DNA from: an uncultured Spirochaeta sp.
GTDB taxonomy: Bacteria; Spirochaetota; Spirochaetia; DSM-27196; Alkalispirochaetaceae
Direction of reading: 5' to 3'
DNA length: 64,000 nt
Assembly: GCA_913030605.1 (NCBI GenBank)
Contig: CAJWEZ010000019.1
Coordinates: 1-64,000, forward strand
Shown here: positions 40,908 to 49,339 of the stretch, piece after piece
Layout: every line of letters starts with the position of its first letter
Numbering within the stretch: the stretch's first letter is position 1
Program-made: the position numbers and the translations under genes
The notes under the pieces: model-generated
What the model was told of the DNA's origin: nothing
Database searches by the model: none
What the model saw: the letters and a program-made list of their open reading frames with translations, nothing else

Positions 40908-42185
40908 CTACTGCGCCGGCCGATCCGCCCGCGTCATCAGAACCAGCAACACAACCGCAACAGCCGCAGTACCGAGCGCCGCCGCCGAGTAGGTCCCGGT
41001 GAGGTCCCGCACGCCGCTGAAGAGCGCAGGTCCCACCGCCGTGCCCGCCACCGTGATGGCGGTCGCAAACCCGGCGATCGCCCCCAGGTGCCGGCGCCCG
41101 AAGAAACGCGGCCACGTGACGTTGGACAGGATGCCGAACATGCCCTGCATGAACCCGTGCCCCACGATCACCCCCGCGACCGGTGCGCCACCGTTGAGAC
41201 CCGCCAGACTCAGGGACAGTACAAACGCACCCGCCAGCTGCACCATCGCCAGATACTTTAGTTTGATATAGTCGGAGAGCCAGCTCCCGGCGAACTCGAC
41301 GACGACCGCAACGGCCGCCGCCGGGAGGAAGATCCCGACCGCCTGCCGTCGTGACATCCCCGCGTCGCCGAATATCGACACGATGTGAAAGGTGTACGCG
41401 GTCAGCAGAAGCCCGGCCAGCAGCAGTGTCGCCGCAAACACCCAGAACGTGTAGGTCCGCCGCGCCTCAGGAAGCGTGAACGCCCGCCCCGGGGCGGTCT
41501 CCGCGTGGGTGCGTCCCGCCGACGTGGCCATCGGGCCATCCGGAACCATCCCGTGGTCCTCGGGACGGTCGCGGTAGAAGACCATCGCGAGGACGGCGAA
41601 CGCCACAACGATCAGGCTGATCAGTTGCCAGGCGCGCTGCCACTCACCATCGGGCCCGATCACCGCCTCGAACGCCCGCGGCGCCGCCGAAAACCCGAAC
41701 GAGATGCTGATCCCCATTACCGCGTTGGCCATACCCCGACGCCGGTCAAACCACTCCATGACCATGTTGCGGGAGGCCAGCGTGAGCATGCCCTGTCCGG
41801 AGAAACGCAACCCCCAGAACCCCAGGGTGACCGCGACGAACCCGAGGACCGGTCTCGCCGCCGCCAGCGACGGAAGAATCGAGAGGTACACCAGGACTAC
41901 GGCCATCGCCAGCGCCGCGCCCACCGCCACCCGACGGCCACCGTGGCGGTCGTACAGGACCCCGGCCGCACCGAGGGAGAGGGCACTCGCGATCGTACCG
42001 ATCAGGTAGGCGAGGCTGAGGCTCGAGCGACTGAGCCCGAGATCGTCGAGGAGGAAATCGGTGAACACCGAGACCCCCACGGTCTGCCCGGGGACGCTCA
42101 TGATCATGCCGAGGGTACCGGCACCGAGCACGATCCAGCCGTAGAAGAACGGAATGCGTCGCGGATCAAAGGGGAAGGACTTCAT
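40908..42185 (-). CDS. MFS transporter
   Basis: This 425-residue inner-membrane protein has about 12 helices. FFYGWIVLGAGTLGMIMS opens helix 1, and a loop motif GVLYDRHGGRRVA follows helix 2, as in major facilitator proteins. It resembles the oxalate/formate-type or monocarboxylate branch, but the substrate cannot be set. The start at 42185 lies 9 nt after TATAGT, with TTCACC 17 bp further upstream (42195-42223, minus strand). A longer upstream start overlaps that promoter and is not credible. It is divergent from the sirtuin gene. Confidence 0.85.
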   Translation of the reverse strand: MKSFPFDPRRIPFFYGWIVLGAGTLGMIMSVPGQTVGVSVFTDFLLDDLGLSRSSLSLAYLIGTIASALSLGAAGVLYDRHGGRRVAVGAALAMAVVLVYLSILPSLAAARPVLGFVAVTLGFWGLRFSGQGMLTLASRNMVMEWFDRRRGMANAVMGISISFGFSAAPRAFEAVIGPDGEWQRAWQLISLIVVAFAVLAMVFYRDRPEDHGMVPDGPMATSAGRTHAETAPGRAFTLPEARRTYTFWVFAATLLLAGLLLTAYTFHIVSIFGDAGMSRRQAVGIFLPAAAVAVVVEFAGSWLSDYIKLKYLAMVQLAGAFVLSLSLAGLNGGAPVAGVIVGHGFMQGMFGILSNVTWPRFFGRRHLGAIAGFATAITVAGTAVGPALFSGVRDLTGTYSAAALGTAAVAVVLLVLMTRADRPAQ

Positions 42186-42194
42186 GGTCGCGCC

Positions 42195-42223
42195 ACTATA
42201 CGGGTTTTCTCCGACGGGGTGAA
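42195..42223 (-). promoter_or_regulatory. promoter of the MFS gene
   Basis: TTCACC (42218-42223) and TATAGT (42195-42200) on the minus strand are 17 bp apart, with the ATG at 42185 after 9 nt. Confidence 0.55.
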
Positions 42224-42232
42224 CCGCGCCCC

Positions 42233-42283
42233 GCGACGGACCGCGATCGTCGACGAACCGCGCCCGTCGACAAACCGCGCCGG
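42233..42283. repeat. three imperfect 17-bp tandem units
   Basis: Units at 42233-42249, 42250-42266 and 42267-42283 share a core of TCGACgAACCGCGcc. They lie between the divergent promoters of the MFS and sirtuin genes and could be reiterated binding sites. Confidence 0.6.
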
Positions 42284-42292
42284 TCGGCCGGC

Positions 42293-42321
42293 TTGATCCG
42301 ACGAGGACGGCGACGTACCTT
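42293..42321 (+). promoter_or_regulatory. promoter of the sirtuin gene
   Basis: TTGATC (42293-42298) and TACCTT (42316-42321) are 17 bp apart. The GTG at 42329 follows after 7 nt, without a Shine-Dalgarno sequence. Confidence 0.55.
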
Positions 42322-42328
42322 CTTGCGC

Positions 42329-43213
42329 GTGGACACCGAGATATCCGCCCCGCTGATCGACGAGCTCGTATGGCACCTGCGGTCGGGCCGCGCAACGGTC
42401 CTCACCGGGGCCGGCATGAGCACCGATTCCGGCATCCCCGACTACCGCGGACCGCAGGGCTCCCTGCGCACGAGAAAACCGGTGACGTTCACCGAGTTCC
42501 TGCGGTCGGAGGAGGATCGGCGGCGCTACTGGGCCCGAAGCTGTCTGGGATGGCCGTTCATGGCGGCCCGTCGTCCCAACGGGGCCCACGAGGTGGTTGC
42601 GCGGCTCCAGCGCCGCGGCGTCTTTGGTACGATCATCACGCAAAACGTGGACGGCCTGCACCAGGCCGCCGGTTCCACGAACGTGATCGAACTCCACGGA
42701 GGCCTGGCGCGCGTGGTGTGCCTCGAGTGCGGGACGCGGAGTTCCCGGGAGGACCTTCAGACGGAGATGCTCCGGCGCAACCCGGAGTGGCTGTCCCAGG
42801 CCGCGGAGATCGCCCCCGACGGCGACGCGGAACTGCCGCGCCACGTGACCGCCTCGTTCGACGTGCCGCCGTGTCCGGTCTGCGGCGGCATCCTCAAACC
42901 GGATGTGGTGTTCTTCGGGGAGAACGTTCCCTCCCCCCGGGTGACCGCGGCGTTCGCGGCGGTCGCCGCCGGTGACACGCTCCTGGTACTGGGATCGTCG
43001 CTGACGGTGTACTCGGGCTACCGGTTCGCAGACCGCGCATCCCGCGACGGTACCGCCGTGGCGATCGTGAACCAGGGCCCAACGCGGGCCGACGGCATCG
43101 CTGCAGTAAAGCTGGACGCGTCGCTCACCCCGACGCTGGAACGGCTGGAGACCCGCCTTACCGGGACGACGGCGACGGCCCTCGATCCTCCCGTGCCCCC
43201 CAGCGCGCCGTGA
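42329..43213 (+). CDS. Sir2-family NAD-dependent protein deacylase
   Basis: This 294-residue sirtuin has GAGMSTDSGIPDYRG (about 27-41), TQNVDGLHQ and the catalytic His in ELHGG. Two Cys pairs, CLEC and CPVC, form the zinc site, and GSSLTVYSG lies in the NAD-binding domain. It removes acetyl or other acyl groups from lysines using NAD. The GTG at 42329 is preferred because it follows a promoter and matches family length. The frame is open farther upstream to a TTG at 42293, which is the -35 box. Its 3' end overlaps the convergent MFS gene by 56 bp. Confidence 0.92.
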   Translation: MDTEISAPLIDELVWHLRSGRATVLTGAGMSTDSGIPDYRGPQGSLRTRKPVTFTEFLRSEEDRRRYWARSCLGWPFMAARRPNGAHEVVARLQRRGVFGTIITQNVDGLHQAAGSTNVIELHGGLARVVCLECGTRSSREDLQTEMLRRNPEWLSQAAEIAPDGDAELPRHVTASFDVPPCPVCGGILKPDVVFFGENVPSPRVTAAFAAVAAGDTLLVLGSSLTVYSGYRFADRASRDGTAVAIVNQGPTRADGIAAVKLDASLTPTLERLETRLTGTTATALDPPVPPSAP

Positions 43214-44384
43214 GCACCCCGGTCCACGTCGCCGCCAGGATCGCCATGACGCCGAACACGATCCACCGGTACTCTGCCCCCGAGGCGTCGAGGGCGGCCC
43301 CGGCGACCAGGTAGCTCACCGGCGCAACCAGCGAACTCGCGGCCTCCAGGATGGCGAACATGCGCCCGTGGAGGGCTGGGTCCGTGCAGTGCTGGATCCA
43401 TGTCACCGCGTACAGGTACACCAACCCGGCGGCAGCGCCGGTCACAACCGCCGCAGCCGCCAGCGTCGGCCACGAGGTCCGAACCGTCACGAGTATCAGC
43501 GACGCCGTCAGCAGGGCGTATGCGACGGGCGGAACCGGGCGGCGCACCATAACCCGCGCCGGCATCCGGTTCAGCGTCAGAAACGCCACGATTCCGCCGC
43601 CGAGGGCGGCGGCAAAGAAGTAGCCGAGCGTGTCGCGCCCGAGCCCCAGATCGTCGATCACCAGGAACGGCAGCGCAAGCATCAGCGCCGGCGACAGCAC
43701 AAACAGCCCGGCCTGCGAGCCCACCAGAAGCCGCAGTCGCCGGCGGCTGCCAAGGAGTCCCAGCCCCTCGCGGGCGGCCGCCGCCACCGCAACCCGACCG
43801 CCGCCGGTGGCCACCGCGTCGGGTCGAATCGCGGTCTCCCGCCACGCCGACACGAGAAACGACAGACCGTTGATCACGAACACCGCCGGCGCACCGATCG
43901 CAACGTAGAGGACCCCGCCCACCGCGTTTCCCACCAGGTTGGCCGCCTGTGTGGTCGCCGCCCGCAGTCCGTTGGCCGACTGCAGCCGTTCCGGCGGCAC
44001 CAGAGACGGAACAAGCGCCTGCGCCGCCGGCACGAAGAACGCGTGCCCCACCCCGGCGAGCAGCGCCACCGGAAGCACCAGCCACGGCGACCGAAACACG
44101 GGAACCGTGAGCAGCAGTCCTGCACCGACCATGAGCGCACCGCGGAGCGCGTCGGACAGCACGATGACCGTCCGCCGGGAGTTCCGGTCGATGAGGGCGC
44201 CCGTCACAGGGCTGAGGATGAATGCGGGAGACAGGGCGAGAAACTGGAAGACCCCGAGCACCAGGGCCGAGCCGGTCAGGTCCTTGAGCAGGAGGGTAAC
44301 GGCGATGAGATACACGCTGTTGCCGAGGGTGGATACGGCGTTTCCCACCACCAGCAGCCGGAGATCACGTCCCCGGGGTACCAC
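43158..44384 (-). CDS. MFS exporter (MFS_3/EntS-like)
   Basis: This 408-residue protein has about 12 hydrophobic helices, a helix-1 motif of the form LLVVGNAVSTLGNSVY and a loop motif GALIDRNSRRTVI. This pattern fits the MFS_3 group of exporters (EntS, macrolide efflux). The start is a GTG one base after the stop of the CDP-alcohol phosphatidyltransferase gene, so translation is coupled. It forms an operon with that gene and a methyltransferase (43158-45950). The exported compound is unknown. Confidence 0.85.
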   Translation of the reverse strand: MVPRGRDLRLLVVGNAVSTLGNSVYLIAVTLLLKDLTGSALVLGVFQFLALSPAFILSPVTGALIDRNSRRTVIVLSDALRGALMVGAGLLLTVPVFRSPWLVLPVALLAGVGHAFFVPAAQALVPSLVPPERLQSANGLRAATTQAANLVGNAVGGVLYVAIGAPAVFVINGLSFLVSAWRETAIRPDAVATGGGRVAVAAAAREGLGLLGSRRRLRLLVGSQAGLFVLSPALMLALPFLVIDDLGLGRDTLGYFFAAALGGGIVAFLTLNRMPARVMVRRPVPPVAYALLTASLILVTVRTSWPTLAAAAVVTGAAAGLVYLYAVTWIQHCTDPALHGRMFAILEAASSLVAPVSYLVAGAALDASGAEYRWIVFGVMAILAATWTGVLTARWGAREDRGPSPSSR

Positions 44385-44385
44385 G

Positions 44386-45117
44386 TTACGCCGCCACCCG
44401 CGCCCGGTGCTGCAAAAGCAGATCCCAGGCGAACGAGACCACCTGCATCGAGAGCACCACCGCCAGCGCCATAACCCGGAACCGGGAATCGAAGACCGGC
44501 GTTACCACTGCGATCATTGTCACAACGATCGTGGCCGCGGTGGTCCTGGCAAACAGTTTGTAGGCCGGCGTCACGGTGGGAGGGTCGCCGTCGACGTGCC
44601 AGACGAGAACGTACACGTACCGCATGAGTCCGATCGCCACCACAAAGGCGCCCACGCGGTGGATGTGGTGGTGGAAGAGCGAAAGACTCAGCGTGAACAG
44701 GGCGTCGTTTTCCATGTCCCAGGTGGCGCCGAAGACACTGCTTCCTCCGGAGGCAGCGGCCCGCCGCGCGAGGCGCCCGTCAAAGAAATCGGTGATCTCC
44801 ACAGCCGCGAACGCCGCCGCCATCAGCCACAGCATCCGACCGGAAACCTCCCCCCGCGCCGCGATGACCGGCAGACCGGCAAACACCGCCACCGCCGCCG
44901 CACCGCGGGTCGCGGTGAGCACGTTTGGCAGCGGCGCACCGATCTGTCCGTCCAGGGCGCGGTGCGAGACCACCGAGAGCGTCAGGAGGGCAAGTGCGCT
45001 CCACGCCGCCAGAAAGGGCGCCGCGGCGACCGCACCGGCGGCGACCACCACCGTTGCCGCCGTCACCACCCCGGCGTGGACGAGGTTCCATCGGTGATAC
45101 GCCGCGCCGTACGTCAT
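44386..45117 (-). CDS. CDP-alcohol phosphatidyltransferase family protein
   Basis: This 243-residue membrane enzyme has about seven helices and the CDP-alcohol transferase motif, seen here as TDFFDGRLAR with a slightly longer gap to GATWDMENDA (about 110-140). All four motif Asp residues are present. The family moves a phosphate-linked alcohol from CDP to an acceptor in phospholipid synthesis. It overlaps the methyltransferase gene by 4 nt, suggesting a small lipid-modification operon. The substrate is unknown. Confidence 0.85.
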   Translation of the reverse strand: MTYGAAYHRWNLVHAGVVTAATVVVAAGAVAAAPFLAAWSALALLTLSVVSHRALDGQIGAPLPNVLTATRGAAAVAVFAGLPVIAARGEVSGRMLWLMAAAFAAVEITDFFDGRLARRAAASGGSSVFGATWDMENDALFTLSLSLFHHHIHRVGAFVVAIGLMRYVYVLVWHVDGDPPTVTPAYKLFARTTAATIVVTMIAVVTPVFDSRFRVMALAVVLSMQVVSFAWDLLLQHRARVAA

Positions 45118-45950
45118 CGGCGGGCCACGAAATCGATCTGGTGGGCGGCAAAGAACAGGTCGCCGGCCTGGAGCTGACGGTGCCGCTGGTCGATCCAGCG
45201 GTTGAGACGTTCGACGGTCAGGTCACCGTTCGATGACGCGCCGGCTTCCAGCTGCCCGGTCACTGCCCCGCGCATCATCTCCAGAATCGTCCCTACGAGC
45301 TCCCGCTCCTCCGGCCTCGGGCCGTTCCGCCGCGGCGGAATCACCCAGTCGGAGCTCCCGGTGGCCACGATCTCGAAGCCGGCGTCCCACAGATGCCACA
45401 GCTGACGACGACCGAAGCCCTGCCGCATCGATCGGTGGTACAGGCGAAGCACCTTGTCGTCGATCTCGGCGTCGATCGCCGGTTCCATCAGCGTAACCCC
45501 ATCAAAGACGATCGACGCGTAAAGAACGCCGCGGTCGGTGAGCAGGCGGTCCATGAGCGCCGCGACCTCCTGTGGTGAGAACAGATCCAGGACCGCGTGG
45601 GCGATCACGAGGTCAAAGTGGGCGTCGCCGGTCCATTCCCGCAGGTCACCGACGTGGACCTCGGCCCGGGCAAACTCCGATGCCGCCGTACGCTCGGCGA
45701 GGACCGCTGCGGTGTCCGGGTTCATCTCCCAGGCATCGTAGGTCGCGGTGCGACCGGCGACACCGTCCGGTCCAAGGGCGCCCCAGTCACGCAAACGGTC
45801 GATCATCGTGCCGGTGCCGGCGCCGATCTCGGCGATCCGGACGACGTCACCACCGGAGTCGGCGACCAGTCGCACCATGGCGTCCCACACGGTCCGGTTG
45901 ATCGAACGGTCGTCAATGGCGCGTTTGGCTTCCAGGTATGCTGTGTGCAT
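45114..45950 (-). CDS. SAM-dependent methyltransferase
   Basis: This 278-residue cytosolic class I methyltransferase has the SAM-binding motif I EIGAGTGTMIDRL (about 42-54), an acidic Glu in YDAWEMN (motif II) and HFDLVIAHAVLDL (motif IV-like). No substrate motif is recognised. Coupled by a 4-nt overlap to the phosphatidyltransferase gene, it may methylate a lipid head group or a precursor. A TACCTT box (45959-45964, minus strand) lies 8 nt before the start. Confidence 0.85.
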   Translation of the reverse strand: MHTAYLEAKRAIDDRSINRTVWDAMVRLVADSGGDVVRIAEIGAGTGTMIDRLRDWGALGPDGVAGRTATYDAWEMNPDTAAVLAERTAASEFARAEVHVGDLREWTGDAHFDLVIAHAVLDLFSPQEVAALMDRLLTDRGVLYASIVFDGVTLMEPAIDAEIDDKVLRLYHRSMRQGFGRRQLWHLWDAGFEIVATGSSDWVIPPRRNGPRPEERELVGTILEMMRGAVTGQLEAGASSNGDLTVERLNRWIDQRHRQLQAGDLFFAAHQIDFVARR

Positions 45951-45958
45951 TGCCAGTC

Positions 45959-45964
45959 AAGGTA
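45959..45964 (-). promoter_or_regulatory. -10 box of the methyltransferase operon
   Basis: TACCTT on the minus strand is 8 nt before the ATG at 45950. The -35 box is unclear. Confidence 0.35.
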
Positions 45965-45993
45965 CTACACGCAACCGGTTTTGAGTACCGGCG

Positions 45994-47160
45994 TTAGAAG
46001 TCCAGGACGATCATGGTGATGTCGTCCGTCCGTGACGCGTCGCCGATGAATGTGCGGACGTCCTGGTGCAGTTCCTCCAGAAACTGCGGTCCGGTCGTGC
46101 CGGTGGCGTTCCGTGTCACCACCGAGAGCACGCCCTCGTCCCCGTACGGTTCGCCGTAGCGGTTCTGGGCGTCGGCGAGGCCGTCGGAGGCGGAAAACAG
46201 CCGCAGCCCCGGGCGACGCGGGATGCGGCGCGCCTGAAGATCGTCATGCAGCTCCTCGTCGATGCCCAGGGGCGGGTAGTCCGGCGGAATCGATTCGACC
46301 CCATCCTCGATCACCATCAGGGGTGAATACCCCAGGTTGAACACCGACAGCGTGTCATCGCGGCGGTCAAAAAACATGAACAGCGCCGCCACAAACAGTT
46401 CCGGCGGTGTCTGCCGGCACAGGACGGTGTTGAGCGTGGCGATGATGTCGCCGAACCCCATGTCGTCGAACCCGTGGGCGATCTCGAGGGTGCTGAAGAA
46501 GGAGCTGATCAGGCTCGTGGAAAGCGCCGCGGAGATGTTCTTGCCGCTGACGTCGAAACAGACGACCAGATCCCGGTCCGCCGAGAGCGGCTGCCGGTGG
46601 TAGAAGTCGCCGCCGAGTTCGTAGGCCATATCCAGGAGGATCTCCACGCTGTAGTCCGGCGGGTTCCAGTCGCCGAGGTGCACAAGGTGCTGCTGAATGC
46701 TCCGCGCCCGGGCCAGCTCGTCCTCCCGCATGCCGAATGCGTGCCGGACGAGCTGCGAGAGTTGCACCACCCCAAAGTACCGTCCGCGGTGGAATACCAG
46801 GTGGTGCTGATACGGTTCGCGCTGGGCGGACAGAATCTCGTTCAGGGCGTGCTCCACGCTCTGGCGGGCATCGATGACGCCGAAGGACGAACTGAGCAGC
46901 GGCTTGATCGACCCCCCGCCGGAGAAACGGGAGAGCGCACTGCGGGGATGGTGGGCCACGCGGCGTCGTTCGAGAATGCGGTAGAGCCCCTGCTCCGCCT
47001 CCACGGGGATGCACTGCACCGACGGGTCCGCCGCCAGGGATGCCCGCACCGTATCCAGCGGTTCCCACACGCTGATCGGCTCCACGTATCGCGCCAGCGC
47101 CCCCACCTGGCTGGGAAGAAACCCCGAGGACAGAACGCGGCCGATCTGGTCTTTGTTCAT
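45994..47160 (-). CDS. SpoIIE-type phosphatase with CBS-like N-terminus
   Basis: This 388-residue protein has an N-terminal region (about 20-150) resembling a pair of CBS-like repeats, then a PP2C/SpoIIE domain (about 165-388). Metal motifs are kept: ELGGDFYH, FDVSGKN, ASDGLADA and DDITMIVLDF. The role is dephosphorylating a Ser/Thr-phosphorylated partner, probably a STAS antagonist. It is the second such phosphatase in the window and has no STAS gene beside it. The upstream GGAGCGAG (47167-47174 region, minus strand) may serve as ribosome-binding site. Confidence 0.83.
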   Translation of the reverse strand: MNKDQIGRVLSSGFLPSQVGALARYVEPISVWEPLDTVRASLAADPSVQCIPVEAEQGLYRILERRRVAHHPRSALSRFSGGGSIKPLLSSSFGVIDARQSVEHALNEILSAQREPYQHHLVFHRGRYFGVVQLSQLVRHAFGMREDELARARSIQQHLVHLGDWNPPDYSVEILLDMAYELGGDFYHRQPLSADRDLVVCFDVSGKNISAALSTSLISSFFSTLEIAHGFDDMGFGDIIATLNTVLCRQTPPELFVAALFMFFDRRDDTLSVFNLGYSPLMVIEDGVESIPPDYPPLGIDEELHDDLQARRIPRRPGLRLFSASDGLADAQNRYGEPYGDEGVLSVVTRNATGTTGPQFLEELHQDVRTFIGDASRTDDITMIVLDF

Positions 47161-47189
47161 CGGGACTCGCTCCGCGCGTGCTGCATCAC

Positions 47190-47195
47190 TACAAT
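47190..47195 (+). promoter_or_regulatory. -10 box of the GPH symporter gene
   Basis: TACAAT lies 6 nt before the ATG at 47202. No clear -35 box or ribosome-binding site is present. Confidence 0.45.
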
Positions 47196-47201
47196 GTGAG
47201 C

Positions 47202-48578
47202 ATGCAGCAGCTCAGCCGGAAAGTCAAAGCCGGATACGGCATCGGGGACCTCGGGGGAAACCTGTTCTTCACGATGGGCGGGTTCTATTTTCTCTTCTAC
47301 CTCACCGATGTGGTGGGGCTGGCGGCTGGCCTTGCCGGCACGGCGCTCATGGTGGGCAAGATATGGGATGCCGTTACCGATCCCGTGGTCGGCTATCTGT
47401 CGGACCGGACGCGCAGTCGCTTCGGCCGGCGCCGCCCCTGGCTTTTCGTGGGGGCGTGGATCACCTTCGGCAGCATGGTCGTCATGTTCTACCCGCCGAT
47501 CGGCGCGCCCTTCGTGTGGGCGCTCCTGGCAACGTGTCTGCTCAACACCGGGTACACCCTCATCAACATTCCCTACGGCGCCCTGACCCCTGACCTCACC
47601 GATGACTTTCACGAGCGCACCGTACTGAACGGATGGCGGATGTCCTTTGCCGTGGTCGGCACGTTCATCGGCGCCGGGGCGGTGCTTCCGCTGGTGGCCG
47701 CCTTCGGTGGTGGCGCCGCGGGATGGACGGGCATGTCGGCGGTGACCGGGGCGATCATCGCCGCCTCGATCCTGATCGTGGTGGCAACGGTGCGGGAAAA
47801 GCCCCACACCGGCGAGCGGCCCACGCAGAACATCCTGCGTTCCTACCGCCAGGTCCTCTCGCAGAAGCCGTTCCTCCTGGCGCTGATTCCGTGGTCGCTC
47901 CACATCACCGGCGTCAACATCATTCAGGGCGCACTGCTGTACTACTTTCGGTTCATCTACCGCGACGAGGCGGCGTTCCAGATCGCCCTGCCGATCCTGC
48001 TCGCGAGCGCCATCGTCTGGATCCCCATCTGGGTGCGCATCTCCCGCAGTATCGGCAAGAAGGCCAGCTACAACATCGGCATGTCGATCTTCGCCGCCAG
48101 CGTCGTGGTGTTCTTCCTGATCGGACACCTCGCCGGCCCCCGGGTGGCCTACGTGATCATGGCGATCGCCGGCATCGGCTTCGCCACGCAGTACGTGATG
48201 CCCTTCTCCATCGTTCCGGACGTGGTGGAGTACGACTACGCCGAGAACGGCGTGCGTCGCGAAGGCGTCTACTACGGGCTCTGGACATTCATGTCCAAGA
48301 TCGGACAGGCGGTGGGAATCGCGATCAACGGGTGGGTACTGCAGCTCTTCGGGTACCGCGAAGCGGTTGCCGGTGTGGCGGTTCAGCAAACGGATACCGC
48401 CCTCATCGGGATCCGTCTCATCTCGGGTCCGGTGCCGGCGCTGTTCTTTATCGCCGGCGTGATCGTGCTGCACTTCTACCCGATCACCAACGAATACTAT
48501 CGGGTGATCCAGGAGAAGATCACCGCCCGCCGCGCCGCGGAGGGAGGTGCATCGGCGAACGGCGGGACATCCGAGTAG
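47202..48578 (+). CDS. GPH-family (MelB-like) sugar:cation symporter
   Basis: This 458-residue transporter has about 12 helices. The N-terminal YGIGDLGGNLFF and the cation-site motif DAVTDPVVGYLSDRTRSRFGRRRP are classical for glycoside-pentoside-hexuronide symporters. It likely imports a sugar with sodium or protons. It is followed by lyxose isomerase, sugar kinase and polyol dehydrogenase genes in the same direction, so it may supply D-lyxose, D-mannose or an aldose derivative. The start at 47202 (MQQLSRKVKAGYG) fits the family better than the upstream codon at 47178. Confidence 0.92.
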   Translation: MQQLSRKVKAGYGIGDLGGNLFFTMGGFYFLFYLTDVVGLAAGLAGTALMVGKIWDAVTDPVVGYLSDRTRSRFGRRRPWLFVGAWITFGSMVVMFYPPIGAPFVWALLATCLLNTGYTLINIPYGALTPDLTDDFHERTVLNGWRMSFAVVGTFIGAGAVLPLVAAFGGGAAGWTGMSAVTGAIIAASILIVVATVREKPHTGERPTQNILRSYRQVLSQKPFLLALIPWSLHITGVNIIQGALLYYFRFIYRDEAAFQIALPILLASAIVWIPIWVRISRSIGKKASYNIGMSIFAASVVVFFLIGHLAGPRVAYVIMAIAGIGFATQYVMPFSIVPDVVEYDYAENGVRREGVYYGLWTFMSKIGQAVGIAINGWVLQLFGYREAVAGVAVQQTDTALIGIRLISGPVPALFFIAGVIVLHFYPITNEYYRVIQEKITARRAAEGGASANGGTSE

Positions 48579-48664
48579 GGCGTTCCGTCGGCGCGCCACG
48601 GGCCTCCGTATAGCCGCTCCCGGTCGCGCGAAAGTCGTGGTAGGATGGCTCCGGAGGAAACCCC

Positions 48665-49339
48665 GTGAAACGCAGCCAAATTAACAGCCTTATTCGACAC
48701 GCAGAAGAGTTTTTCGGAGAGTACCGCTGGCGCCTGCCGCAGTGGGCGTACTGGGAACCGGCGACGTGGAAAAGCCGGCTCGACGAGACCGCCGAGATCC
48801 GCACGACGATGCTGGGATGGGATCTGACCGATTTCGGGTCCGGCGACTTCTTTCGCCGGGGACTGCTGCTGTTCACCGTCCGCAACGGGATGCTAGACCG
48901 TCCCGACGGAAAACCCTACGCCGAAAAGATCATGATCGTCCGGGACAATCAGGAGACACCGTGGCATTTCCACTGGTCCAAGATGGAGGACATCATTAAC
49001 CGCGGCGGAGGAACGCTGGTGATCGAACTGAACCAGGCGGACCGCGAGACCGAACAGCTCACCGACCAGCCTTTCCAGGTTGAGATCGACGGCATGCTGC
49101 GATCCTGCCGCGCCGGGGAGCGCGTCGAACTGGCCCCCGGTGAGAGCATCACCCTGCCACCGTACCTGTACCACCGGTTCTGGGCCGAGGGCGGAACGTG
49201 CCTGGTGGGAGAGGTCAGCAAGGTCAACGACGACAACACCGACAACCGCTTCCTCGAGGAGCTGGGACGGTTCCCCTCCATCGAGGAGGACGAGGCCCCG
49301 TACCGCCTGCTGGTGTCGGACTACGGAGCGCTGGCGTGA
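48665..49339 (+). CDS. D-lyxose isomerase (cupin)
   Basis: This 224-residue cupin enzyme interconverts D-lyxose and D-xylulose, and usually D-mannose and D-fructose. Metal ligands are expected at HFHWSKMED (about 99-107) and YHRFW (about 167). The sequence WHFHW...GGG and the length match the D-lyxose ketol-isomerase family (YdaE-type). It starts at a GTG after a strong GGAGGAA (48654-48660) and overlaps the kinase start by one nucleotide (TGATG). A TAGGAT box lies at 48641. Confidence 0.85.
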   Translation: MKRSQINSLIRHAEEFFGEYRWRLPQWAYWEPATWKSRLDETAEIRTTMLGWDLTDFGSGDFFRRGLLLFTVRNGMLDRPDGKPYAEKIMIVRDNQETPWHFHWSKMEDIINRGGGTLVIELNQADRETEQLTDQPFQVEIDGMLRSCRAGERVELAPGESITLPPYLYHRFWAEGGTCLVGEVSKVNDDNTDNRFLEELGRFPSIEEDEAPYRLLVSDYGALA

